This document shows positions 53,416 to 61,114 of a DNA stretch of 64,000 nucleotides, piece after piece. Positions within the stretch are counted from its first letter, which is position 1. Each line of letters opens with the position of its first letter. This stretch comes from Planctomycetota bacterium. Lineage in GTDB: Bacteria; Planctomycetota; UBA1135; JADKAF01. The position numbers were made by a program, and so were the translations under genes. Below the pieces are notes generated by a model, which made no database searches, was not told where the DNA came from, and saw only the letters and a list, made by a program, of their open reading frames with translations. The stretch covers positions 1,364,001-1,428,000 of the forward strand of contig JADKAF010000001.1 of NCBI GenBank assembly GCA_016719295.1. The letters run 5' to 3'.

Positions 53416-53725
53416 CGGGGCGGAGCAGAAGTTCGCGTCGTTAGTGCTCGGCGCTTCGGCGCTTGGAGCGTCGCTCCGCCCGAGAGGCCGGCACGGCTCG
53501 GCAGGTCCCGAGCCGGCGGTCGCCGTCGCTCCTGGCACCCATCACCGAGCGGCCGGGAGTTCCCTCGCGAGCTGCTGCCCCGCCCCACGAGCGCCCTCCG
53601 CGCGGGCATTCCCGATCGAGCGCGACTCCGCGAACGCGCTCAAGCGCCCGCCGAACGCGACCGATGGCCCGAGGCGCGCTTCACCGCTCGAAGCGCACGC
53701 ACGCCCATCCCCCGGACGGACCTCC
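53416..53725. other. Intergenic region with a long-range inverted repeat
   Basis: 310 bases without a convincing gene. It contains a perfect 9-bp inverted repeat GGGCGGAGC / GCTCCGCCC at 53418-53426 and 53473-53481, enclosing GCGCTTCGGCGC, so a nested hairpin of about 64 bases can form just after the NUDIX stop. No U tract follows, so it is not a standard intrinsic terminator. Confidence 0.5.
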
Positions 53726-54316
53726 ATGAACTTCGCACGCCCTCGCGCCCGCGGTGTCTTCCTCGCTCGCCGCGGTGGATTGCTCGTCACCCCGGCACGC
53801 GGGTGGCTCGAGCATCCCGATGAGGTGGCCATCCGCCCGCGGCTCCTGCCGCTGCTGCGGCACTTCTCGCGCGGCAGCAATCACCTCTTCCTCATCGGGA
53901 ACGAGGAAGAGGTCGCGTTCGGCAAGCTGAGCGCGGAGCGCTTCCAGCAGATCCAGGAGCGCATCGCGATCGAGCTCCAGTACCACGGCATCGAGGTGCG
54001 GCGGAGCTTCGCCTGCACGACGCATCCGCAGGCCCCGGGATCGGACGGCAAGGACTCCGTGTTCCGCCTGCCCAATGTCGGCGTCTTCAAGGCCGCGCAG
54101 CAGGAGCACGACCTCGAGCTCACGACCTCATGGCTGGTCGGCGAGCGCACCTGCGAGCTGCTGGCCGCCGATCGCGCCGGAGTCCGCACCGCGCTGGTCA
54201 AGACCGGCGTCGGCGGCAAGGACCGCGAGTTCGACGTGCAGGCCGAGATCGTGGCCGACGACGCCGAGACCGCGCTGCGCATCCTGCAGCTCGAAGAGCA
54301 ACACGCGTTGCGCTGA
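53726..54316 (+). CDS. HAD-superfamily homologue without catalytic aspartates (GmhB/HisB-N-like)
   Basis: 196 residues. The layout matches HAD-IIIA phosphatases (GmhB/HisB-N): GVFLARRGGLLVTP at the N-terminus, ... SWLVGERTCELLAADRAGVRTALVKTG near the C-terminus. But the first motif, normally FLDRDGT, reads FLARRGG (Ala14, Arg16 for the nucleophile and acid/base Asp), and the late GDxxxD reads GERTCE. It is therefore probably not a phosphatase. The last ~30 residues (DREFDVQAEIVADDAETALRIL) are standard. A cytoplasmic binding role is likely; the partner is unknown. The start at 53726 has no strong ribosome-binding site. Confidence 0.8.
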   Translation: MNFARPRARGVFLARRGGLLVTPARGWLEHPDEVAIRPRLLPLLRHFSRGSNHLFLIGNEEEVAFGKLSAERFQQIQERIAIELQYHGIEVRRSFACTTHPQAPGSDGKDSVFRLPNVGVFKAAQQEHDLELTTSWLVGERTCELLAADRAGVRTALVKTGVGGKDREFDVQAEIVADDAETALRILQLEEQHALR

Positions 54317-54356
54317 GCGCTCGCGCGGCGCGCCGCGAGGCGCTAGCCTCCTCGGC

Positions 54357-55196
54357 ATGCGCGCTCTCCGATTCGATCCCCGCGATCGGCGCACGCCCTG
54401 GGTAGAGCGCCTCGGGCTCGGTCTGCTCCACGCCGTCATCACCTGCTTCGCGCTCGCGACGAGCGGGTGCCTCCGCGTGCGCGAGAGCTTCGAGCTCGCG
54501 CCGGACCTGAGCGGTCGCGTGACCGTCGTGATCCATGTCGCGACCGCGTTTCTCCCGGGCGGACGAGCGAGCCTGCGCCTCGGCAGCGGCGATCTCGTTC
54601 TGCCGGACGGAGTGGAGCTCCGCCGCCACGCGGTGGACGAGGATCTGCGCTCGGGCGAGGCGCGCATCGAGCTCGTGCTGACGTTCCGGGCTCTGGAACA
54701 GCTCCGGGACGTGGCGTTGCGCTATCCGGGTTCGCGAAGCGCGCCCGGCATCTTCCCTTGGCGCGGCCTGTCCGTTCGGAGAGCCCACCATCACGTCGAG
54801 CTCGAGCGCGCGGCGTACGGCATCGGCGAGATCTCGCCCGAGCTCCTCGAAGCGGTGCCGGAAGGGCGCCTCGCGGGAGCCGCGCTGCGCTGGTCCACCG
54901 TGCTGAACTTCGACGAGAGCTGGCGCGCGAGCTGGGTCGCGCCTGCGGGCGGCTGGCAGCCGTTGCCCGGCACACGCCACAAGACCTGGTCGCGCACTTC
55001 GACCTGGGGCGAGCATCTGCGCCTGCCGCGGGAGCCGCTGCGCGCGCTGCTGCCGCTCTCCTTCGCCGCGCAGCTCTCGCGAGGGCTCGAAGGCGCGCTG
55101 CGCGGCATGCTCGGAGCTCTGCCGTGGATCGGGATCGCTTTCTATCTCGCGAAGACTCGACCGCGGCGCGGCACGAGCAGCGGCGGTCGACCGTGA
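54357..55196 (+). CDS. Probable lipoprotein (LppM-like layout)
   Basis: 279 residues starting MRALRFDPRDRRTPWVERLG. A hydrophobic segment ends in LATSGC (about residues 35-40), a loose lipobox; the domain after it (VRESFELAPDLSGRVTVVIHV) resembles the LppM/DUF3153 type of beta-rich lipoprotein, and the C-terminus has a short hydrophobic helix (LGALPWIGIAFYLA), also seen in that type. I am not sure of the family. It lies between the HAD homologue and the convergent McsB gene (40-base gap). Confidence 0.65.
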   Translation: MRALRFDPRDRRTPWVERLGLGLLHAVITCFALATSGCLRVRESFELAPDLSGRVTVVIHVATAFLPGGRASLRLGSGDLVLPDGVELRRHAVDEDLRSGEARIELVLTFRALEQLRDVALRYPGSRSAPGIFPWRGLSVRRAHHHVELERAAYGIGEISPELLEAVPEGRLAGAALRWSTVLNFDESWRASWVAPAGGWQPLPGTRHKTWSRTSTWGEHLRLPREPLRALLPLSFAAQLSRGLEGALRGMLGALPWIGIAFYLAKTRPRRGTSSGGRP

Positions 55197-55236
55197 GGCA
55201 GGGCCGCCCCGTTCCGTAGCTCCGGAGACGGAGCTC

Positions 55237-56301
55237 TCAGACGAGGCCCGAGAGCTCGCGCCGCAGCATGCGAGCGCGAGCGCGATCGCGCTCGCGCGGG
55301 CCGAGCGGAAGGCCCTCGCGGAGCTGCAGGTGCCCGGGCTGCAGAAGCACCATCAGGCGTGAAGGCTCGCGCTCCGGGATCCCGTGCACGAGCCCGAGGT
55401 CCAGGCCCAAGCGGAGATCGCTGAGCAGACCGAGAGCCTGGTCGGTGGCGATCTCTTCCGAGCCGAGCAGCCGCTCCTTCGCCGTCGCCACTCTCCGGTC
55501 CAGCGCGTCGCGTCGCTCGGAGAACAGCGTCTGCCGCACGCGCTCCTCGAAGCGGACGATCGAAGGCACGACATGGCTCAGATCCTCGAGGATCTGCAGC
55601 TCCGAGCGCCCGAGCGTCACCTGGTTCGAGACCTGGTACATGTTGCCCGCGGCGCTGGTGCCTTCGCCGTGCAGGCCGCGCACCGCGAGGTTCGTGCGCG
55701 CCGCGGCGTGGAACACGCGCTTCAGCTCGTCGGGCACCAGAGCGAGCGCCGGCAGGTGCAGCATCACCGAGAGCCGCAGCCCCGTGCCGACGTTGGTCGG
55801 ACAGGCGGTGAGGTAGCCGAGCTCGGCGGAGTAGGCGTAGGGCACGACGCGCTCCAGCGCTCGATCGATGCGCTCGATCTCGCTCCACGCGTCGTCGAGG
55901 TCGAAGCCGCCGCGGAGCACCTGCAGGCGCAGGTGGTCCTCCTCGTTGATCATGATCGAGATGCGCTCCCGATCTCCGACGAGGACACCCGCCTCGAGCT
56001 CGGAGCGCGCGAGCTCCTTCGAGATCAGGTGCCGCTCGACGAGCGCTTGCCGGCGCAGCTCGTCGAGCTCGCTCATCGCGAACCAGCGCAGCTCGGGCGC
56101 GATCCCCGCCGCAGCCGCGCGCTCGCGCAGCACGCCGACCAGCTCCACCGCGCGCACGGGCGAGAGGCGCGAAACGAAGTTGTAGCCCAGGACGTTGCGG
56201 GCGAGCCGGATGCGCGTCGAGAGCACGACCGGGGAAGCACCTTCGGCGGACTCGAGCCAGCCCCCCACCGAACGGGGGAAATCGACGAACGGATCCGTCA
56301 T
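55237..56301 (-). CDS. mcsB: Protein arginine kinase, McsB type
   Basis: 354 residues, the usual length. Guanido-kinase family motifs: VVLSTRIRLARN (25-36), EEDHLRLQ, TACPTNVGTGLR (the Cys loop) and RGLHGEGTSAAGN. McsB phosphorylates arginine residues to mark proteins for ClpCP. In Firmicutes it is encoded with ctsR-mcsA-clpC; here no such gene is adjacent, so the pathway components may be elsewhere. The ATG at 56301 begins MTDPFVDFPRSVGGWLE. It is convergent with the lipoprotein gene and divergent from the permease. Confidence 0.93.
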   Translation of the reverse strand: MTDPFVDFPRSVGGWLESAEGASPVVLSTRIRLARNVLGYNFVSRLSPVRAVELVGVLRERAAAAGIAPELRWFAMSELDELRRQALVERHLISKELARSELEAGVLVGDRERISIMINEEDHLRLQVLRGGFDLDDAWSEIERIDRALERVVPYAYSAELGYLTACPTNVGTGLRLSVMLHLPALALVPDELKRVFHAAARTNLAVRGLHGEGTSAAGNMYQVSNQVTLGRSELQILEDLSHVVPSIVRFEERVRQTLFSERRDALDRRVATAKERLLGSEEIATDQALGLLSDLRLGLDLGLVHGIPEREPSRLMVLLQPGHLQLREGLPLGPRERDRARARMLRRELSGLV

Positions 56302-56379
56302 CCTGTCCTCGCTAGGCAGCCGAGTATAGCGAGGCGCGCTGGCGCATGCGACAACGCCGCAGGCACACCGCGCTCCACG

Positions 56380-58206
56380 ATGCTCTGGACTCCCCACGCG
56401 CTCCTCGTCGCCGGGCTCGCTCTCGGCTCCATCGCGCTCTTCGTGAGCGGCCGGATCCGCTACGACCTGATCGCGATGGGGCTCGTGCTCGCGCTGGCGC
56501 TGAGCGGCGCCGTGAGCGCCGAGCAGGCTCTCGCGGGCTTCGGCTCCGGAGCCGTCGTGCTGCTCGCGTCGATGTTCGTGGTCGCGCGCGCCATCACGCG
56601 CACGGGTCTGGCCGAGGCCGGCGCGCAGGTCCTCGGGCGACTCGGAGGCGGCACCGAGCTGCGCCTCCTCTTCGTCACCGGCGTGTCCGCGACGCTGGTC
56701 TCCGCGGTGCTGAACGACACCGCCGTCGTCGCGATCTTCATGCCCATCGTGGTCACGCTGGCGCGCCGCTCGGGCGTCCCGGCGAGCCGCCTGCTGATGC
56801 CGCTCGCGTACGCCTCGCTCTACGGCGGCATGTGCAGCGTGATCGGCACCTCGACGAACGTCGCGATCAACGGCGCGATCCGCGCGCGCATGCTCGACGC
56901 CGAGAGGGACGGGACCTCGGCGGCGCTCGGGGATCTGCATCCCTTCTCGCTCTTCGAGTTCTCGATCCTGGGCTTGGTCATCTCGGGCGTGGGCCTGGCC
57001 TGGATGCTGCTCTGCGGCCGGCGCCTGCTGCCGGTGCGCTCGCGCGACGAGAACCTGACCGAGCGCTACGCCGTCCGCCGCTTCCTCACCGAGGTGCTGA
57101 TCGCGCCGTCGTCCGCGTTCATCGGCAAGCCCCTCGCGGTCGCGCATCTCGGCGAGCGCTACGGCATCACCTGCCTCGGCATCGTGCGCCGCGAAGGCGA
57201 CGCGGTGCTGGCTCCGACGCCGTACAACTACGTGCGCGAAGGCGACACCCTGATCCTCCAAGGCGAGCCGCAGCAGCTCGTGCGCTTCCAGGAGGAGTGC
57301 CGCGCCACGGTGATCCCCGACGTGCGTGTCGGGGAGATCGAGCTGCGCTCGGCCGATGTCAGCATCGTCGAGGCCATCGTTCCACCGGCCTCTCCGCTCG
57401 TCGGCGCGCGCCTCAAAGACTCGCCGCTCGGCGAAGCGTACCGCGCCAACGTCCTCGCGCTCTGGCGCGATGGCGAGGCCTACGGCTCCGGACTCCGCGA
57501 CGTGCGCCTCCTGCCTGGAGACAGCCTGCTGCTCCAGGCGCACGCGAAGGACCTGCAGCGCCTGCGGCGCGATCAGCTCCTCGTCCTCGTCGACGCCGAG
57601 ACTGAGGCTCCGCGGATGCAGGGCAAGGCTTGGATCACCCTGGCGATCCTGGTGCTCGGCATCGCCCTCGCCGGCGCGAATCTCGTAGCGCTCCCGCTCG
57701 CCGCGCTGCTGATGGCCGTGCTGGTGGTGTGTCTCCGCTGCGTCGATCCCGACGAGATCTACGAGGCGATCGACTGGCGCGTGATCCTGCTCACCGCGGG
57801 CCTCCTGCCGCTCGGCGTCGCGTTCGAGCGGCACGGGCTCTCCCTAGGCATCGCCGGGGCGCTCCACGGGCTCTCGGGCGCCGGCGCGCATCTCGCGCTG
57901 CTCGCGGCGCTCTACACGACCTCGGTCGCGCTCACGCAGATCACCACCAACGTCGCGACCGGGATCTTGCTCACGCCCGTCGCGATCGACTTGGCGCTCG
58001 CGCTGGGCGCGCCTCCCAACGCCTATGTGCTCGCGGTGCTCTTCGGCGCCTCGACCTCGTTCATGACCCCCATGGCCCACGCGGCGAACCTGATGGTGAT
58101 GGGCCCCGGCGACTATCGCTTCGTCGACTACGTGCGCGTCGGCTTGCCGCAGGCGCTGGTCACGATCGCGTTCGCGGTGACGGCGATCTACGTCTGGTAC
58201 TTCTGA
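56380..58206 (+). CDS. SLC13-family permease with two TrkA-C domains
   Basis: 608 residues. An N-terminal transmembrane half (about 1-225) contains the family motif VSAVLNDTAVVAIFMPIV and MCSVIGTSTNVAINGAI (sodium-site SNT-like motif, here STN). Two cytoplasmic TrkA-C (RCK-C) domains follow (about 240-420; EVLIAPSSAFIGKPLA, VPPASPLVGARLKDSPLGEAY), then a C-terminal transmembrane half (ALTQITTNVATGILLTPVA, the second sodium-site-like motif). This is the CitM/DASS-like architecture, importing a carboxylate, sulfate or similar anion with Na+. The substrate is not predictable from sequence. It is divergent from mcsB (78 bases). Confidence 0.92.
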   Translation: MLWTPHALLVAGLALGSIALFVSGRIRYDLIAMGLVLALALSGAVSAEQALAGFGSGAVVLLASMFVVARAITRTGLAEAGAQVLGRLGGGTELRLLFVTGVSATLVSAVLNDTAVVAIFMPIVVTLARRSGVPASRLLMPLAYASLYGGMCSVIGTSTNVAINGAIRARMLDAERDGTSAALGDLHPFSLFEFSILGLVISGVGLAWMLLCGRRLLPVRSRDENLTERYAVRRFLTEVLIAPSSAFIGKPLAVAHLGERYGITCLGIVRREGDAVLAPTPYNYVREGDTLILQGEPQQLVRFQEECRATVIPDVRVGEIELRSADVSIVEAIVPPASPLVGARLKDSPLGEAYRANVLALWRDGEAYGSGLRDVRLLPGDSLLLQAHAKDLQRLRRDQLLVLVDAETEAPRMQGKAWITLAILVLGIALAGANLVALPLAALLMAVLVVCLRCVDPDEIYEAIDWRVILLTAGLLPLGVAFERHGLSLGIAGALHGLSGAGAHLALLAALYTTSVALTQITTNVATGILLTPVAIDLALALGAPPNAYVLAVLFGASTSFMTPMAHAANLMVMGPGDYRFVDYVRVGLPQALVTIAFAVTAIYVWYF

Positions 58207-58261
58207 GCGCGCGGGAGCAGCGCCGCGCGCGGCGCAGGTCGAGGGTGGCGCGCGCCGACGA

Positions 58262-59269
58262 TCAGCTCAGCGGCAGCGTCGTCCGCGGCCAGAGGCGATG
58301 CGCGAGCTTCGACCAGTCGGTGTTGCCGCCGCTGATCACGAGGACCCCGACGGTGCGCTCGTCCGCGGGCAGGCGCCCCGCGAGCAGAGCGGCCATGGGC
58401 GCCGCGCCGGAAGGCTCGGCGACGACGTGCAGCGGATGCTGCAGGAAGCGCATCGCGTCGAGCAGCTCCTGGTCATCCACGGCGTGCAGCCCGAAGGCGA
58501 GCGGCAGGCCGATCTCGACGATCAAGGCGCCCGGCGCCACGGGGCGCAAGCCATCGGCCAGCGAAGGCGCAGGATCGATCTCGACGCGTCGCCCCGCCCG
58601 AGCGGAGCGCGCGAACGAGTCGCAGCCCTCCGGCTCGACCGCGTGCATGCGCACGCGGGGAGAGATCGTCTGGAACGCGACGCCGGTCCCGGTGAAGAGC
58701 CCGCCGCCGCCGACCGGCACCACGAAGTCCGTGACCTCCGGAAGCTCGTCGAGCACCTCGAGGGCGATCGTGCCCTGGCCCGAGATCACCTCGACGTCGT
58801 CGAAGGGCTCGATCAGGCGGAAGCCCTGGCGCCGCTCCACCTCGAGGGCGGCGGCGCGGCGATGGGCCGAGGTGAGCCCCGCGCGGATCACGCGCGCGCC
58901 GGCGGCGCGCATCGCCTCGAACTTCGCTTGCGGCACGGTCTCCGGCACGCAGATCACGGCCTGGATACCGTAGCGCTTGGAGGCATTCGCGACCGCGAGG
59001 CCGTGGTTCCCGGAGGAGAAGGTGACGACACCTTGCGGCAGATCGCCCTCCTCGACCCACTTGCTGAGCCGCGCATGCACGCCGCGGAACTTGAAGGCCC
59101 CGCCGTGCTGCAGGCACTCGAGCTTCAGGAACCAGCGCCCGGGGATCCCCTTCGCCGCCAGCGGCTCGGTGATCTCGATCAGCGGCGTGCGCCGCGTGAC
59201 GGGCGCGATGCGCTGTTGTGCTTTGAGGATGGTATCGAGAGTGACCGGCGAGGCAGCGAGCTGCGGCAT
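58262..59269 (-). CDS. Serine/threonine dehydratase-like PLP enzyme (fold type II)
   Basis: 335 residues. The PLP lysine is in GGAFKFRG (Lys60), the phosphate-binding loop is near GGGGLF (about 190) and substrate binding is SSGNHG (about 84-89). This is the threonine dehydratase / serine racemase group that lacks the ACT regulatory domain; threonine deamination or serine racemisation are the main possibilities. No ilv genes are nearby. The upstream leader has a 12-base tandem repeat at 59334-59356. Confidence 0.88.
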   Translation of the reverse strand: MPQLAASPVTLDTILKAQQRIAPVTRRTPLIEITEPLAAKGIPGRWFLKLECLQHGGAFKFRGVHARLSKWVEEGDLPQGVVTFSSGNHGLAVANASKRYGIQAVICVPETVPQAKFEAMRAAGARVIRAGLTSAHRRAAALEVERRQGFRLIEPFDDVEVISGQGTIALEVLDELPEVTDFVVPVGGGGLFTGTGVAFQTISPRVRMHAVEPEGCDSFARSARAGRRVEIDPAPSLADGLRPVAPGALIVEIGLPLAFGLHAVDDQELLDAMRFLQHPLHVVAEPSGAAPMAALLAGRLPADERTVGVLVISGGNTDWSKLAHRLWPRTTLPLS

Positions 59270-59333
59270 GTGAGGACGACCTCGGCGACCGCGAGAACCT
59301 CGCTCCAGCGAAGTACTCGCGTCAAGGACTTCG

Positions 59334-59356
59334 CATCTTTCGCTACATCTTTCGCT
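59334..59356. repeat. Short tandem repeat upstream of the dehydratase gene
   Basis: CATCTTTCGCTA followed directly by CATCTTTCGCT (period 12). It lies 65-87 bases upstream of the dehydratase start and beyond the arginase stop, in the 125-base gap between the two minus-strand genes. Function unknown. Confidence 0.75.
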
Positions 59357-59394
59357 GACGATAGGCGCGGATCGAAACGCGCGCAGCCACCTCG

Positions 59395-60315
59395 TCAGAG
59401 GATGTTCTTGCCGAAGGCCGAGAGCACGAGATCGACCGCGAGATCACCCGTGCGATTGCGATCGTCGAGGATCGGATTGAGCTCGGTGATCTCGACGCCG
59501 AGGATCATGCCCGTATCGGCCGCCATCTCCATCAGCAGGTGCGCTTCGCGAAAGCTCGCTCCGCCGCGCACGGGCGTGCCTACCCCGGGCGCTTCCGCCG
59601 GATCGACGCCGTCCATGTCGAAGCTCAAGTGGAACCCCGCGGTACCGTCGGTCACGATCGCGAGCGCTTCCTCGACGCAGGCCCTCATGCCGCGCTCGTC
59701 GATCTCGCGCATGGTGATCGCGCGGATCCCCGACTCGGCGACCAGCCGACGCTCCTGCTCGTCGAGGTTGCGGATGCCGATCAGCACGGCCTTCCGCGGA
59801 TCGACCTTCGGCGCGAAGCCGCCCAGCTGCACGAGCTCGGGCGAGCCGTAGCCGATCACGGCGGCGAGAGGCATGCCGTGGATGTTCTGGCTCGGCGAGG
59901 TGTCGGGGGTGTTCATGTCGGCGTGCGCATCGAACCAGAGCAGCCCGATCTGCTGCCCGCGCTCCCGGTAATGCGAGGCGAGCCCGCTCACCGTGCCCAC
60001 GGCGATGCTGTGATCCCCGCCGAGGACGACCGGGATGCCACCCTCCTCGGCGGCGGTGCGCACCGCTTCGCAGAGGCGCTTGCAGACGCGGGTCACCTCG
60101 CGGAGATAGCGCGGCCCGGGACCGGGGTCGCGGACCTCGGGGATCGGCACGGCGACATCGCGATCGGAGACCACGCGCCAGCCCGGCATCTCGTCGAGGC
60201 GACGCCGGATGCCCGCGTGACGCATGGCGCTCGGCCCCATGTCGACGCCGCGCCGCCCGGCGCCGAGGTCCATCGGCACGCCGAGGATTCGGATCTCGCG
60301 TTCCTTCGCGCTCAT
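59395..60315 (-). CDS. rocF: Arginase
   Basis: 306 residues. The binuclear manganese motifs are complete: GGDHS (99-103), DAHADMN (129-135) and SFDMDGVDP (about 229-237), then EITELNPILDDRNRTG, which fits true arginases (the Glu for arginine guanidinium binding). It hydrolyses arginine to ornithine and urea in the cytoplasm. The start overlaps the upstream gene's stop as ATGA. Agmatinase is the alternative, but the C-terminal EL-NP-x-D-x-RN-T motif favours arginase. Confidence 0.95.
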   Translation of the reverse strand: MSAKEREIRILGVPMDLGAGRRGVDMGPSAMRHAGIRRRLDEMPGWRVVSDRDVAVPIPEVRDPGPGPRYLREVTRVCKRLCEAVRTAAEEGGIPVVLGGDHSIAVGTVSGLASHYRERGQQIGLLWFDAHADMNTPDTSPSQNIHGMPLAAVIGYGSPELVQLGGFAPKVDPRKAVLIGIRNLDEQERRLVAESGIRAITMREIDERGMRACVEEALAIVTDGTAGFHLSFDMDGVDPAEAPGVGTPVRGGASFREAHLLMEMAADTGMILGVEITELNPILDDRNRTGDLAVDLVLSAFGKNIL

Positions 60316-61103
60316 GACTCTCCGCGCCGCAGCACGAGCGACGCACCTGCTCCGAGCTGCAGGCGCTCGGCGGCGGATCCGTCGCGGACGGCGATTTCGT
60401 AGGTTCCGTAGGAGCCGACGTAGGCCAAGAGCTCACCGCTCGCCACGTCGGAGTAGGTGCGCACGGGACGAAGGGTCCAGCGGCCCGCAAGCTCTAGGAC
60501 GGCGTCCCGAGCTTCCCAACCATCGTCCCCGGGTGCCAGGTCGCTGATCAGATTCCCATAGCGATCCACCACGGCGATGCGCCCCGCGTTCTTCGTACCC
60601 GGCCCCCCATCGGAGGGAGCCTCGACGCGCACCGGATCGGCGATCTCGTCCCCGAGCTCCCGCACGGATACGCCTGCGGCGAGCCGCGCCGCCGCGGGCG
60701 CGAAGAGATCGCGTCCGTGGAAGGTCGCACTCGGCCGCCCGAGCCCGAAGCCGCGCGCCGGATCGAGCGCGGTCCAACGCGCGGCGCAACCCGCGAGAGC
60801 CGCCGGGAGCAGGCCGTTGTCGGGTCCGAGCAAGAGGCGTCCCTCGGCTTCGGCGCAGAGGAGACGGCGAGCGCCGCCGACGCCGGGGTCGACGATCGCG
60901 AGCACGACGCTGCCCGTCGGCAGATACGGCAGCGCGCCGCGCAGCAGGAATGCACCCCAGCGCAGATCCTGCGGGGGTACCTCGTGAGTGAGGTCGACGA
61001 TCGGCAGATCCGGACAGCGCGCCAGCACGACGGCCTTCATCACGCCGACGTAGGGATCGACGTGGCCGAAGTCGCTGAGCAACGCGAGGAGCGGTGCGCG
61101 CAT
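60312..61103 (-). CDS. SAM hydroxide adenosyltransferase (DUF62)
   Basis: 263 residues from the ATG at 61103 (MRAPLLALLSDFGHVDPYVG). DUF62 family motifs include LLSDFGHVDPYVGVMKAV, DLTHEVPPQD, VDPGVGGARR, LLGPDNGLL and FHGRDLFAPAAARLA, then the C-terminal barrel with DRYGNLISDL. These enzymes hydrolyse S-adenosylmethionine to adenosine and methionine; fluorinases and chlorinases belong to the same family, but the chlorinase-type substitutions cannot be judged here. It is coupled to arginase (ATGA). Cytoplasmic. Confidence 0.9.
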   Translation of the reverse strand: MRAPLLALLSDFGHVDPYVGVMKAVVLARCPDLPIVDLTHEVPPQDLRWGAFLLRGALPYLPTGSVVLAIVDPGVGGARRLLCAEAEGRLLLGPDNGLLPAALAGCAARWTALDPARGFGLGRPSATFHGRDLFAPAAARLAAGVSVRELGDEIADPVRVEAPSDGGPGTKNAGRIAVVDRYGNLISDLAPGDDGWEARDAVLELAGRWTLRPVRTYSDVASGELLAYVGSYGTYEIAVRDGSAAERLQLGAGASLVLRRGES

Positions 61104-61114
61104 CGCTCCGCTCC

